A DNA stretch of 64,000 bases, taken from the NCBI GenBank assembly GCA_049324535.1, contig JBMOOG010000013.1, positions 1-64,000 of the forward strand. The letters run 5' to 3'. This stretch comes from JBMOOG01 sp049324535. GTDB lineage: Bacteria > Pseudomonadota > Alphaproteobacteria > Rhodobacterales > Rhodobacteraceae. Position 1 is the first letter of the stretch. The number at the start of each line of letters is the position of its first letter. A program made the position numbers and the translations under genes. Positions 6,677-18,180 of the stretch are shown piece after piece. The notes under the pieces are model-generated. The model made no database searches and was not told the origin of the DNA. It saw nothing but the letters and a program-made list of their open reading frames with translations.

Positions 6677-8125
6677 ATGGAGATTCGCGAGGCGCTCACC
6701 TTCGACGACGTGCTTCTGGTTCCGGCCGCATCGAGCGTGCTGCCGTCGGATGCCGATGTCTCGACCTTCCTCACCCGGTCGATCCGCATGAACATCCCGC
6801 TGGTGTCCTCGGCCATGGACACGGTGACTGAGGCGCGGATGGCGATCGCCATGGCGCAGGCCGGCGGCATCGGGGTGATCCACCGCAACCTCGATCCCGA
6901 GGAACAGGCCGCGCAGGTGCGCCGGGTGAAGCGGTTCGAGTCGGGTGTCGTCTACAACCCGATCACGCTCACGCCCGACCAGACGCTCGCCGATGCCCGC
7001 GCGCTGCAGGAACGCTACAGCGTCACCGGCTTTCCGGTCGTGGACGACCGGGGCCGGGTGGTGGGCATCGTCACCAACCGCGACATGCGCTTTGCCGCCG
7101 ATGACCGCACCCCGGTTCGGGTGATGATGACGGCCGAGAACCTCGCGATCCTGCGCGAGCCGGTGGACCGGGACGAGGCGATCAGCCTGATGAAGGCGCG
7201 GCGCATCGAGAAGCTGCTTGTGACCGATGGCGCGGGCAAGCTCACCGGTCTCCTGACCCTGAAGGACACGGAACAATCGGTCCTCAACCCCCTGGCCTGC
7301 AAGGACGATCTGGGCCGTCTGCGCGTGGCCGCCGCCTCGACGGTGGGCGACGCGGGCTTTGCGCGGTCCGAGGCGCTGATCGACGCGGGGGTGGACGTGG
7401 TTGTGATCGACACCGCGCATGGCCATTCCGAGGGCGTGGCCCGGGCCGTCGAGCGCATCAAGAAACTGTCGAACGCTGTGCAGGTGATCGCCGGCAACGT
7501 CGCCACCGCCGAGGCGACGCGGGCGCTGATCGGGGCGGGGGCGGATGCGGTCAAGGTCGGCATCGGTCCCGGCTCGATCTGCACCACCCGGATCGTCGCG
7601 GGGGTGGGCGTGCCGCAACTGACCGCGATCATGGACGCGGCGCAGGCGGCCGGCGACGTGCCGGTCATCGCCGATGGCGGGATCAAGTATTCGGGCGACT
7701 TCGCCAAGGCGATCGCGGCCGGGGCCAGCTGCGCCATGGTCGGTTCGGCCATCGCGGGCACGGATGAAAGCCCCGGCGAAGTCATTCTGTATCAAGGCCG
7801 TAGCTTCAAGAGCTATCGTGGCATGGGAAGTCTCGGCGCCATGGCCCGCGGGTCGGCCGACCGCTACTTCCAGAAGGACGCGGCCTCGGACAAGCTCGTC
7901 CCGGAAGGGATCGAGGGCCAGGTGCCCTACAAGGGGGCGGTGGCGGCGGTCATCCACCAGATGGTGGGCGGGCTGCGCGCCGCGATGGGCTACACCGGAA
8001 ACCGGACCATCGCCGCGATGCGGACGGGCTGCCGCTTCGTGCGCATCACCGGCGCCGGGCTCAAGGAAAGCCACGTCCACGACGTGCAGATCACCCGGGA
8101 AAGCCCGAACTACCGGCTGGGCTGA
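6677..8125 (+). CDS. guaB: Inosine-5'-monophosphate dehydrogenase
   Basis: A 482-residue IMP dehydrogenase, which makes XMP from IMP with NAD, the committed step to GMP. The catalytic barrel is split by two CBS domains at about residues 92-205. The catalytic cysteine is Cys302 in GPGSICTTRIV. The phosphate loop 'DGGIKYSGDFAKAI' and the flap 'KSYRGMGSLGAM' with its arginine are present, and the C-terminus ends with the normal 'GLKESHVHDVQIT' strand. It is followed after 46 bases by an rRNA methyltransferase gene on the same strand. Confidence 0.97.
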   Translation: MEIREALTFDDVLLVPAASSVLPSDADVSTFLTRSIRMNIPLVSSAMDTVTEARMAIAMAQAGGIGVIHRNLDPEEQAAQVRRVKRFESGVVYNPITLTPDQTLADARALQERYSVTGFPVVDDRGRVVGIVTNRDMRFAADDRTPVRVMMTAENLAILREPVDRDEAISLMKARRIEKLLVTDGAGKLTGLLTLKDTEQSVLNPLACKDDLGRLRVAAASTVGDAGFARSEALIDAGVDVVVIDTAHGHSEGVARAVERIKKLSNAVQVIAGNVATAEATRALIGAGADAVKVGIGPGSICTTRIVAGVGVPQLTAIMDAAQAAGDVPVIADGGIKYSGDFAKAIAAGASCAMVGSAIAGTDESPGEVILYQGRSFKSYRGMGSLGAMARGSADRYFQKDAASDKLVPEGIEGQVPYKGAVAAVIHQMVGGLRAAMGYTGNRTIAAMRTGCRFVRITGAGLKESHVHDVQITRESPNYRLG

Positions 8126-8171
8126 TGCCGTTTCCGGTCAAGCCCTTGCGCCGGAACCTTCAGGTGCGCTC

Positions 8172-9347
8172 GTGACGCCGGCTGCCCGCGTCGCCGCGGC
8201 GATCGGCCTTCTGGACCTCGCGCTCGCCGGCGAGCCGGCCGAGGCGGCGCTGACCCGCTGGGCCCGCGCAAGCCGCTATGCGGGCTCGGGGGATCGGGCC
8301 GCCGTGCGCGATCTGGTTTACGACAGCCTGCGGCGGCTGCGGTCGCGCACCGCTCTGGCCGGCGCCGACCGGGCGGACGGGCGTGCCCTGATGATCGGCG
8401 CCCTGCGCGAGGCCGGCGCGGACCCGGCCGATGTCTTCACCGGCGCGCAGAACGCGCCCCCGCCGCTGACACCTTCTGAGCGGGACCGCCCGCCGCGGGC
8501 GCCGAGCCGGGCCGAGGCGCTCGACCTGCCCGACTGGCTGGTGCCCGCGCTCGAGGCCAGTCTCGGCGACGCCTTCGCTCCGGTTGCCGCCGCCCTGCGC
8601 GACCGCGCGCCGGTGGTGGTGCGGGCGAATGCGGCGCGGCTGTCGCGCGACGAGGCGCAACGCGATCTTGCGGCCGAGGGGATCGGAAGCCTCCCGCATC
8701 CCCTTGTGAATTTCGGTCTGCAACTGACCGGTAATGCAGGGAAACTGCGCAACAGTCCGGTCTATCTCGACGGGCGGGTCGAGGTGCAGGACGCGGGGCC
8801 TCAGGCCGCCTGCGAGCGGCTGGCCGCGGCGCTGCCGCCACGGGCGCGGGTTCTCGACTACTGCGCGGGCGGCGGGGGAAAGGCGCTGGCGCTGGCTGCG
8901 CTCGGGCTTCGGGTCTCGGCCCATGACGCGTCGCCCGCCCGCATGCGCGACCTGCCGGCCCGTGCGGCGCGGGCCGGGGTCCGGGTGCCGGTGCTCGACC
9001 GCGCGGCGGCCGCGGCGCAAGCGCCCTGGGACGCGGTCGTTCTGGATGTGCCGTGTTCGGGTTCGGGCACCTGGCGGCGCACGCCCGAGACGAAATGGCG
9101 CCTGACGGCGGAAAGGGTGCGGGAGCTCTGCGCGGTTCAGGCCGGGATTCTCGAGGAAACGCAGGGGCTTGTCGGGCGGGGTGGAGTCCTCTGCTACATG
9201 ACCTGCTCGCTCCTCGGGGCCGAGAACGGCGATACGGTGCGCGCCTTCCTGTCCCGGCATCCGGGCTGGACCCTCGCCGCCGAGGACCGCTTCACGCCCC
9301 TCGACGGCGCGGACGGGTTCTACGCGGCGCGCTTGACGCGGCGGTGA
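8172..9347 (+). CDS. RsmB-type 16S rRNA (cytosine-C5) methyltransferase
   Basis: A 391-residue SAM-dependent RNA cytosine-C5 methyltransferase of the RsmB/Sun group. The N-terminal half resembles the NusB-like RNA-binding helical domain (about residues 1-70). The C-terminal half is the Rossmann methyltransferase with 'LDYCAGGGGKALALAAL' (SAM site), 'VLDVPCSGSGTWRRTPE' (motif IV cysteine) and 'YMTCSLLGAEN' (motif VI catalytic cysteine). I chose the GTG start (V-T-P-A-A-R-V) because homologues begin there, and no ATG lies in frame between the end of guaB and this point. The expected target is 16S rRNA, but the exact base is not certain for this short form. Confidence 0.88.
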   Translation: MTPAARVAAAIGLLDLALAGEPAEAALTRWARASRYAGSGDRAAVRDLVYDSLRRLRSRTALAGADRADGRALMIGALREAGADPADVFTGAQNAPPPLTPSERDRPPRAPSRAEALDLPDWLVPALEASLGDAFAPVAAALRDRAPVVVRANAARLSRDEAQRDLAAEGIGSLPHPLVNFGLQLTGNAGKLRNSPVYLDGRVEVQDAGPQAACERLAAALPPRARVLDYCAGGGGKALALAALGLRVSAHDASPARMRDLPARAARAGVRVPVLDRAAAAAQAPWDAVVLDVPCSGSGTWRRTPETKWRLTAERVRELCAVQAGILEETQGLVGRGGVLCYMTCSLLGAENGDTVRAFLSRHPGWTLAAEDRFTPLDGADGFYAARLTRR

Positions 9348-9387
9348 GCGGCGGCATACTCAATCCGCAGTTGTATCTTCAACGGGA

Positions 9388-9402
9388 TTAAGCCCTGTTT
9401 AA
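9388..9402 (+). promoter_or_regulatory. CtrA-type binding box TTAA-N7-TTAA upstream of cckA
   Basis: The sequence TTAAGCCCTGTTTAA matches the full alphaproteobacterial CtrA consensus TTAA-N7-TTAA and lies about 50 bases before the cckA start codon, in a window where TTAA is rare. CckA is the kinase that feeds phosphate to CtrA, so this would form a feedback loop. The match is seen; binding is inferred. Confidence 0.6.
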
Positions 9403-9451
9403 ACTTTCGGCGGCCGAATGCGGAGGAACGAATCTGCAAGGGGATGCGGAC

Positions 9452-11782
9452 GTGTCCTATCCGGCCTTTCCCAGCCATCCTGCGCTTGCGCCCGACCCGA
9501 TGACCCGCGTGGCCGTCGGGCTGGCGCCGCGCGGCATCTACCTTGCGCTGGTGGCCGCCGTCCTGCTCGGGGCCTCGGTCTTCGTGCCCTCGGCGCTGGC
9601 CGCGCTGCTTCTGGCGGTGTCCTCGGGAACGCTGGCCGCGCTCTTCGTGCTGATCCGCTGGCTCAGCCGCCGGCACGCGCGCGCGGGGCTTGAACTCAAC
9701 CAGCAGATCGCCGCCTTCATCGCCGAGGATGCGTCGCCGAGCTTCACCACCGACGCCGAAGGCGCGGTCCGCTATCAGAACCGCGCGGCGATCGAGCGGT
9801 TCGGCAGTAGGTCCGGCCAGGGCCTGAACCGCGCGCTGGCCGAGATCTTCGCAAATCCCTCGGCGGTGATGGCGCGGATGCAGAACCGGGCCGAGGCGCT
9901 CGGTTCGGCGCGCGAGGACATGGTGACGCGGCGCGGCCATGTGCGGCTCGCGGTGCACCGGATCGGCGCGGGCGGCTATCTGTGGCGGCTCGAGGACATG
10001 GCCGAGCGCGCGCCGGGCGGACGCGGGGCCGAGTCGATCAGCCTGCCGATGCTGACGGTCTCGAAGACCGGGACCGTGCTCTTCATGAACGAGGCCCTGC
10101 GCCGGCTGGTGGGCGAGCGGGTGCGCACGCTCGACCGGATCTTCCCGGACCTGCCGATCCGGTCCGGAGAGGAGCACCGCATCAACGGCCAGGACGGCGG
10201 GCTGCGGGCCTTGGTGAGCGAGGTCGAGGGCACCGGCGGGCGGCGCGAGATCTACCTGCTTCCGGTGCCCGAGGGCGCCCGTGCCCCGGCCCCGGCCGAC
10301 CCCGCGGCCTTCGAGACGCTGCCGGTGGCGCTCCTGCGGCTGACGCGGGAGGGCGCGCTCGAGACCATGAACGCCGCCGCGCGCCAGCTTCTGGGCGATC
10401 TGCCGCCGGGAACCCGGCTCGCGGACCGGTTCGAGGGGCTGGGCCGGCCGATCGCCGAGTGGATCGCCGATGCGCTGGCGGGGCGCGGACAGGGTCGCCC
10501 CGAGGTTCTGCAGGCGCATGGCGAGGATCGTGAATTGTTCCTCCAGGTGACGCTGATGCGCGCCAGCGGGCCCGACGGTCCCGGGCTGGTCGCCGTCCTG
10601 AGCGACGCGACCCAGCTCAAGACGCTCGAGGCCCAGTTCGTCCAGAGCCAGAAGATGCAGGCGATCGGCCAGCTTGCCGGCGGGGTCGCCCATGACTTCA
10701 ACAACCTCTTGACCGCGATCTCGGGCCATTGCGACTTGCTGCTGCTGCGGCACGACCGCAACGATCCCGACTTTGCCGACCTCACGCAGATCAGCCAGAA
10801 CGCCAACCGTGCGGCCAGTCTCGTGCGGCAGCTTCTGGCCTTCTCGCGCAAGCAGGCGATGAAGCCCCGGGTGATCGACCTGCGCGACACCTTGGCCGAC
10901 CTCGCCCACCTGCTCAACCGCCTCGTGGGCGAGAAGGTGGTGCTCGAGCTCCGGCACGACCCCGACCTTCGGCCGGTCCGGGCCGACCGGCGGCAGCTGG
11001 AACAGGTCATCATGAACCTGGTGGTAAATGCCCGCGACGCCATGCCCGCGGGTGGCCGGATCCGGATCGAGACCACGAACCGCCGCCTGCACGAACCGCT
11101 CCTGCGCGATCGCGCGCGGGTCGAGGCGGGGGACTGGGTGGTCGTCGAGGTCAGCGACGAGGGGGTGGGCATCCCGGCCGACAAGCTCGGCAAGATCTTC
11201 GAGCCCTTCTTCACCACCAAGGCGCAGGGCGAGGGGACGGGGCTCGGCCTGTCCACGGCCTACGGCATCGTCAAGCAGACCGGCGGGTTCATCTTCTGCG
11301 ACAGCACGCCGGGGCAGGGCACGACCTTCACCCTCTACCTGCCGTCCCATGACGTCCTCGACGACACCGCCGACGCGGTCGAGCCGCCGCGCCCGCCCCG
11401 CCCGTTGCCCGCGCAGCCGGGGGGGCGCGTGCTGCTGGTCGAGGACGAGGCGCCGGTCCGGGCCTTTGCCAGCCGGGCCTTGCAGTTGCGCGGCTTCACC
11501 GTGCTCGAGGCGGGCAACGCCGAGGAGGCCCTGTCCCTCCTCGCCGACCCGGCCGTCGCGGTGGACGTTATCGTGACCGACGTCATCATGCCGGGCATGG
11601 ACGGCCCGACCTGGGTCGAGCAGGCGCTGCGGTCGCGCCCCTCGGTCCGGGTCATCTTCGTCTCGGGCTATGCCGAGGAAAGCTTCGAGGACCGCCGGGC
11701 CCGCATCCCCAACTCGGTGTTCCTGGCCAAGCCCTTCTCGCTGACCGAGCTGACCGCGACGGTTCAGGGGCAGATGGCCTGA
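9452..11782 (+). CDS. cckA: Hybrid sensor histidine kinase CckA
   Basis: A 776-residue CckA-type kinase that, through ChpT, phosphorylates CtrA in alphaproteobacteria. Domains in order: two membrane segments (about 28-46 and 48-70), two PAS-like domains (about 85-180 and 195-385), the dimerisation domain with the CckA signature 'QSQKMQAIGQLAGGVAHDFN' and phospho-acceptor His414, an ATPase domain ('NLVVNARDAMPAGG', 'FEPFFTTKAQGEGTGLGL'), and a receiver (about 656-774) with Asp710 in 'VTDVIMPGMDGP' and a C-terminal 'AKPF' lysine. The GTG start has an AAGGGG site. A CtrA-type box lies in its promoter region. In Rhodobacter relatives this pathway controls motility and gene transfer agent release. 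Confidence 0.94.
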   Translation: MSYPAFPSHPALAPDPMTRVAVGLAPRGIYLALVAAVLLGASVFVPSALAALLLAVSSGTLAALFVLIRWLSRRHARAGLELNQQIAAFIAEDASPSFTTDAEGAVRYQNRAAIERFGSRSGQGLNRALAEIFANPSAVMARMQNRAEALGSAREDMVTRRGHVRLAVHRIGAGGYLWRLEDMAERAPGGRGAESISLPMLTVSKTGTVLFMNEALRRLVGERVRTLDRIFPDLPIRSGEEHRINGQDGGLRALVSEVEGTGGRREIYLLPVPEGARAPAPADPAAFETLPVALLRLTREGALETMNAAARQLLGDLPPGTRLADRFEGLGRPIAEWIADALAGRGQGRPEVLQAHGEDRELFLQVTLMRASGPDGPGLVAVLSDATQLKTLEAQFVQSQKMQAIGQLAGGVAHDFNNLLTAISGHCDLLLLRHDRNDPDFADLTQISQNANRAASLVRQLLAFSRKQAMKPRVIDLRDTLADLAHLLNRLVGEKVVLELRHDPDLRPVRADRRQLEQVIMNLVVNARDAMPAGGRIRIETTNRRLHEPLLRDRARVEAGDWVVVEVSDEGVGIPADKLGKIFEPFFTTKAQGEGTGLGLSTAYGIVKQTGGFIFCDSTPGQGTTFTLYLPSHDVLDDTADAVEPPRPPRPLPAQPGGRVLLVEDEAPVRAFASRALQLRGFTVLEAGNAEEALSLLADPAVAVDVIVTDVIMPGMDGPTWVEQALRSRPSVRVIFVSGYAEESFEDRRARIPNSVFLAKPFSLTELTATVQGQMA

Positions 11783-11871
11783 CGGCGGCCCCCGCGACCC
11801 GGCGACCGTTTGCGGGCCCGCCCCTGGTCCGTGCGCCCGGTTTCGGGGAGAGGACGGCGACCCCCGGTGAG

Positions 11872-12000
11872 GCCGGTCGCGCGGTGCCCCGCAGTCGGTT
11901 TCGCGGCTCCCTGCTGACGGTCGCGCGGCGCCCCGCTGACGGTCGCGCGGCGCCCCGCTGACGGTCGCGCGGTGCCCCGCTGACGGTCGCGCGGCTCCCC
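11872..12000. repeat. 22-bp tandem repeat (4 clear units, 2 decayed)
   Basis: Four consecutive 22-bp units start at 11913, 11935, 11957 and 11979, each close to GCTGACGGTCGCGCGG plus 6 bases (CGCCCC, TGCCCC or CTCCCC). Two decayed units precede them (11872-11890 and 11891-11912) and a partial one follows. The array fills most of the 295-base gap between cckA and the convergent sulfotransferase-like gene. Units differ mostly at one position. The unit length is not a multiple of three, so it is not coding. Confidence 0.9.
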
Positions 12001-12077
12001 GCTGATCCGCCCCCGACCGGGCCCCCGACCTGGCCCCGGACCCGCCCCGACCCGCCGGCAGGGTCCGGCCCGTGGCG

Positions 12078-12680
12078 TCAGCCGTCGCGCCCGATCGCCT
12101 CGTAGATCGCGTAGTCGGCCGCGAACCGCTCGCGGAGCCGGGCGCGCAGCGCGTCCGGCAGATCGGTGGGCGCCTTGGGCGAGACGTTCATGCGCGGGAG
12201 GGTGAGTTCGCAGCCCAGGCGGTCCTCGAGAAAGTGCAGCAGGCCGTCGAGCGCCTCGTAGCGGAACACGCGGTCGACCAGCACCGCGCCGTCCGGGCCG
12301 GACAGGAACCGCGCCTGTGACCCGACCTGCGCGAAGGCCGGCGGGTTCGGGCTCAGGTAGGCCTCGCAGAACTCGGCGAAATCGATCCCGGCGGTGCTGC
12401 GCTCGGCCTCGCGGATCTCGTCGCGGGTGCGGTAGCGGTACCAGCTTCCAAGCCAGTCGATCGGCTCGCGCATCAGCGCAAGCGTGGTGAAGCGCTCGCC
12501 GGAGAGCCGTGCCAGGAGCGGGGCGATATGGCGCTCGTAGCGGCTGGCGCGCAGATGCTTCAATTCGGGCGGGCGCTGGATCGCGACATGGGCCAGCGAT
12601 TCGAGCGCGGCCTCAAGCGAGGTCGATCCGGCCTTGGTGTTGGCCAGGAAGACGAGTCGCTCCTTCCAGAAGATCAGCAT
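12078..12680 (-). CDS. Sulfotransferase family protein
   Basis: A 200-residue protein of the PAPS-dependent sulfotransferase fold. The N-terminal strand and loop 'LVFLANTKAGSTSLEAAL' fit the 5'-phosphosulfate-binding P-loop-like element, and 'TLALMREPIDWLGSWYRYR' fits the 3'-phosphate-binding RxP-W-S/Y segment. The rest is helical. Acceptor substrate is unknown; such enzymes often sulfate or modify polysaccharides or capsule in this order. It stands alone between the tandem repeat and recA, pointing away from recA. The start is the first ATG of the conserved N-terminus. Homologues have sometimes been mislabelled as gamma-glutamyl kinase, for which I see no support. Confidence 0.72.
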   Translation of the reverse strand: MLIFWKERLVFLANTKAGSTSLEAALESLAHVAIQRPPELKHLRASRYERHIAPLLARLSGERFTTLALMREPIDWLGSWYRYRTRDEIREAERSTAGIDFAEFCEAYLSPNPPAFAQVGSQARFLSGPDGAVLVDRVFRYEALDGLLHFLEDRLGCELTLPRMNVSPKAPTDLPDALRARLRERFAADYAIYEAIGRDG

Positions 12681-12889
12681 CGCCCCGTCGCCCCTCTGCC
12701 GCCAGTCCGGCCGTCCATCGCCGGCCCCCGACCGGCGGTTCCGCCGCCGCGCGCCTGTTTAGGGTGGACACGGGGGCCGGGCAAGGCTCGAACCCGCACC
12801 CGCCGCGGCGCCGGCCGCGGACGGGCCGGCCCGTCGCGCGTCAATCCTTCGTTAACCCTGTGCACGCAGTGTGGATGTGGAGAAACCGG

Positions 12890-12918
12890 TTGAAATGTTC
12901 TCTTTTTGATCTCATAAC
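12890..12918 (+). promoter_or_regulatory. Probable recA promoter
   Basis: TTGAAA (-35), 17-base spacer, CATAAC (-10), in the AT-richest part of the 308-base gap before recA. A degenerate half-match to the LexA box (GTTC-N7-GATC, 12897-12911) lies in the spacer and a perfect LexA box follows directly. The rest of this gap (12681-12889) holds no gene that I can support. Confidence 0.6.
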
Positions 12919-12923
12919 GGTGA

Positions 12924-12938
12924 GAACAAGAGGCGAAC
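12924..12938 (+). promoter_or_regulatory. LexA (SOS) box upstream of recA
   Basis: GAACAAGAGGCGAAC is a perfect GAAC-N7-GAAC, the reverse complement of the alphaproteobacterial SOS box GTTC-N7-GTTC. It starts about 6 bases after the predicted -10, so LexA bound here would cover the transcription start. The recA start codon is 50 bases further on. Confidence 0.85.
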
Positions 12939-12988
12939 ACAGGCAGCATTGCCGCCCGGCGGGCGGTATGGGATAAGGATCGGAACCA

Positions 12989-14065
<1,077 letters not shown>

Positions 14066-14140
14066 CCGCCTCGGCGCGCAGGGCGCGGACCCGGACCCGG
14101 GCCGCGCCCGCCGTGCCGGCCCCGGGGTCGCCCGGCCTGA

Positions 14141-14169
14141 TGCGGGAATTTCCTGCGGATTCCCGCAGG
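14141..14169 (+). terminator. Alternative hairpins between recA and alaS
   Basis: Two mutually exclusive stems can form: TGCGGGAAT/ATTCCCGCA (14141-14149 with 14159-14167) and CCTGCGG/CCGCAGG (14152-14158 with 14163-14169). There is no T run, so rho-independent termination is uncertain. It may mark the end of the recA transcript or a small leader switch before alaS. Confidence 0.4.
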
Positions 14170-14285
14170 GATCCGGGGCACCGGGGGGCCGGGGGCGCGG
14201 GGCGCTGCCGCTGGACAGGCCAGCGGGCTGCGGCTAAACGGGGGCGGACCGTGACCGCGGTCATGCCCCTCGATACAGGCCCGCC

Positions 14286-16936
<2,651 letters not shown>

Positions 16937-16940
<4 letters not shown>

Positions 16941-17230
16941 GCGCGCTCTGGATCGCCCATGTGACGGTGCTCGACGCCGAGGCCTACGGGAAATACGCGG
17001 CCCTGGCCGGCCCGGCCATCGCCGCGCATGGCGGCGTGTTCCTGGCCCGCGGCGGGCGCTACGTGCAGCTGGAAGGCAGGGACCGGCCGCGCAACGTGGT
17101 GGCCCGCTTCCCCTCGCTCGAGGCGGCTGTCGCCTGCTACCACAGCCCCGAGTATCAGGCGGCGCTTGCGCATGCGAAAGGCGCATCCGAGCGCGACCTT
17201 CTGGTGGTCGAGGAGAGCCCGCCCGGCTGA
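16937..17230 (+). CDS. DUF1330 family protein
   Basis: A 97-residue protein of the DUF1330 family, a dimeric alpha/beta-barrel fold of the EthD/YciI type. The pattern is typical: 'LWIAHVTVLDAEAYGKYAAL', 'AHGGVFLARGGRYVQLEG', 'RNVVARFPSLEAAVACYHS' and 'SERDLLVVEE'. Residues around 'ARGG' and the 'CYHSPEYQ' segment are the family's most conserved. No reaction is established for the family. The gene overlaps alaS by 4 bases (ATGA), so it should be translated from the alaS message. Role in that unit unknown. Confidence 0.88.
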
Positions 17231-17367
17231 CGATGATGCTTCGCGGACACAGAGTTTCTATCCTCGCAACGGATCCCGCGGCGTTGGTCGTGTGTTGTCC
17301 ACAGAGCTTTGTTACTCTTCTGTAAAACAGCCGAGGCAGAGATGTCGCTTGCGAGTGAGGCACGCTG

Positions 17368-18165
17368 ATGTGCCGTTGGGCCGCCTACACCGGGGCGCCG
17401 ATCTTTCTTGAAGAGATCGTGAGCCGCCCGGGCCATTCCCTGATCCACCAGAGCCATTGCGCCACCGAATGCCATTCGGTCGTCAACGGCGACGGGTTCG
17501 GCATCGCCTGGTACGGCGAGCGCGAGACGCCCGGGCTCTATCGCGACACCATGCCGGCCTGGTCGGATCCGAACCTCCGGTCGCTGACCGCGCAGGTGAA
17601 ATCCGGGCTGTTCCTCGCCCATGTCCGCGCCTCGACCGGCACCGCGACCAGCCGCAACAACTGCCATCCCTTCGTCGTCGGCCGCTGGAGCTTCATGCAC
17701 AACGGCCAGGTCGGCGGCTATGACCGGATGCGGCGCGACGCCGAGCTGATGATCCCCGACGCGCTCTACCCCGAGCGCCGGGGCGCCACCGACAGCGAGG
17801 CGCTGTTCCTCGTGGCCCTCGCCGATGGTCTGGACGGCGATCCGAAGGGCGCGCTCGAGCGCGCCACCGCGCGTTTCGAGACCCTCTCGCGCCAGAAGGG
17901 GACGGCGCCGCACATGCGGCTCACCTGCGCCTTCTCGGACGGGCAGAGGCTTTACGCCGTGCGCTACGCGACCGACGAATTCGCGCCGACGCTCTACCAC
18001 CGCTGGTCGCCGACCCACGGCGGGCGGGCCGTCGTGTCCGAGCCGCTCGAGACCGGCGAGTGCTGGGAGACGGTTCCCGCCGGCAGCTTCTGCACCTTCG
18101 AGGGCGAGGCGCTGACCGTCGAGCCCTTCCGCCCGGCATTGCCTGTAGCGATGGCCGCGGAATAG
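17368..18165 (+). CDS. Class II glutamine amidotransferase (YafJ-like)
   Basis: A 265-residue stand-alone class II (Ntn-type) amidotransferase domain. After removal of Met1 the protein starts with Cys2, the family's nucleophile (MCRWAAYTGAPIFLEEIV). Other family segments are 'NGDGFGIAWYGERETPG', 'LFLAHVRASTGTATSRNNCH', 'WSFMHNGQVGGYDRMR' and 'ATDSEALFLVAL'. Relatives include E. coli YafJ and the EgtC type of ergothioneine synthesis, but no egt genes are near, so substrate is open. The 137-base upstream gap is AT-richer than its surroundings and probably carries its own promoter. It converges with nat with only 15 bases between. Confidence 0.88.
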   Translation: MCRWAAYTGAPIFLEEIVSRPGHSLIHQSHCATECHSVVNGDGFGIAWYGERETPGLYRDTMPAWSDPNLRSLTAQVKSGLFLAHVRASTGTATSRNNCHPFVVGRWSFMHNGQVGGYDRMRRDAELMIPDALYPERRGATDSEALFLVALADGLDGDPKGALERATARFETLSRQKGTAPHMRLTCAFSDGQRLYAVRYATDEFAPTLYHRWSPTHGGRAVVSEPLETGECWETVPAGSFCTFEGEALTVEPFRPALPVAMAAE

Positions 18166-18180
18166 GCGCAAAGCCCGCCG

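Noticed and set aside
12852..12859. TTAACCCT as a CtrA half-site before recA
   Set aside because: A single imperfect half-site without a partner; unlike the full box before cckA it is not convincing.
12870..12884. Two overlapping DnaA-box-like words (TGTGGATGT, TGTGGAGAA) before recA
   Set aside because: Both are imperfect and no cluster of boxes, AT-rich unwinding element or replication gene is near; not an origin.
17295..17303. TTGTCCACA, one mismatch from a DnaA box, before the class II amidotransferase gene
   Set aside because: A single isolated match is expected by chance in a window of this size.
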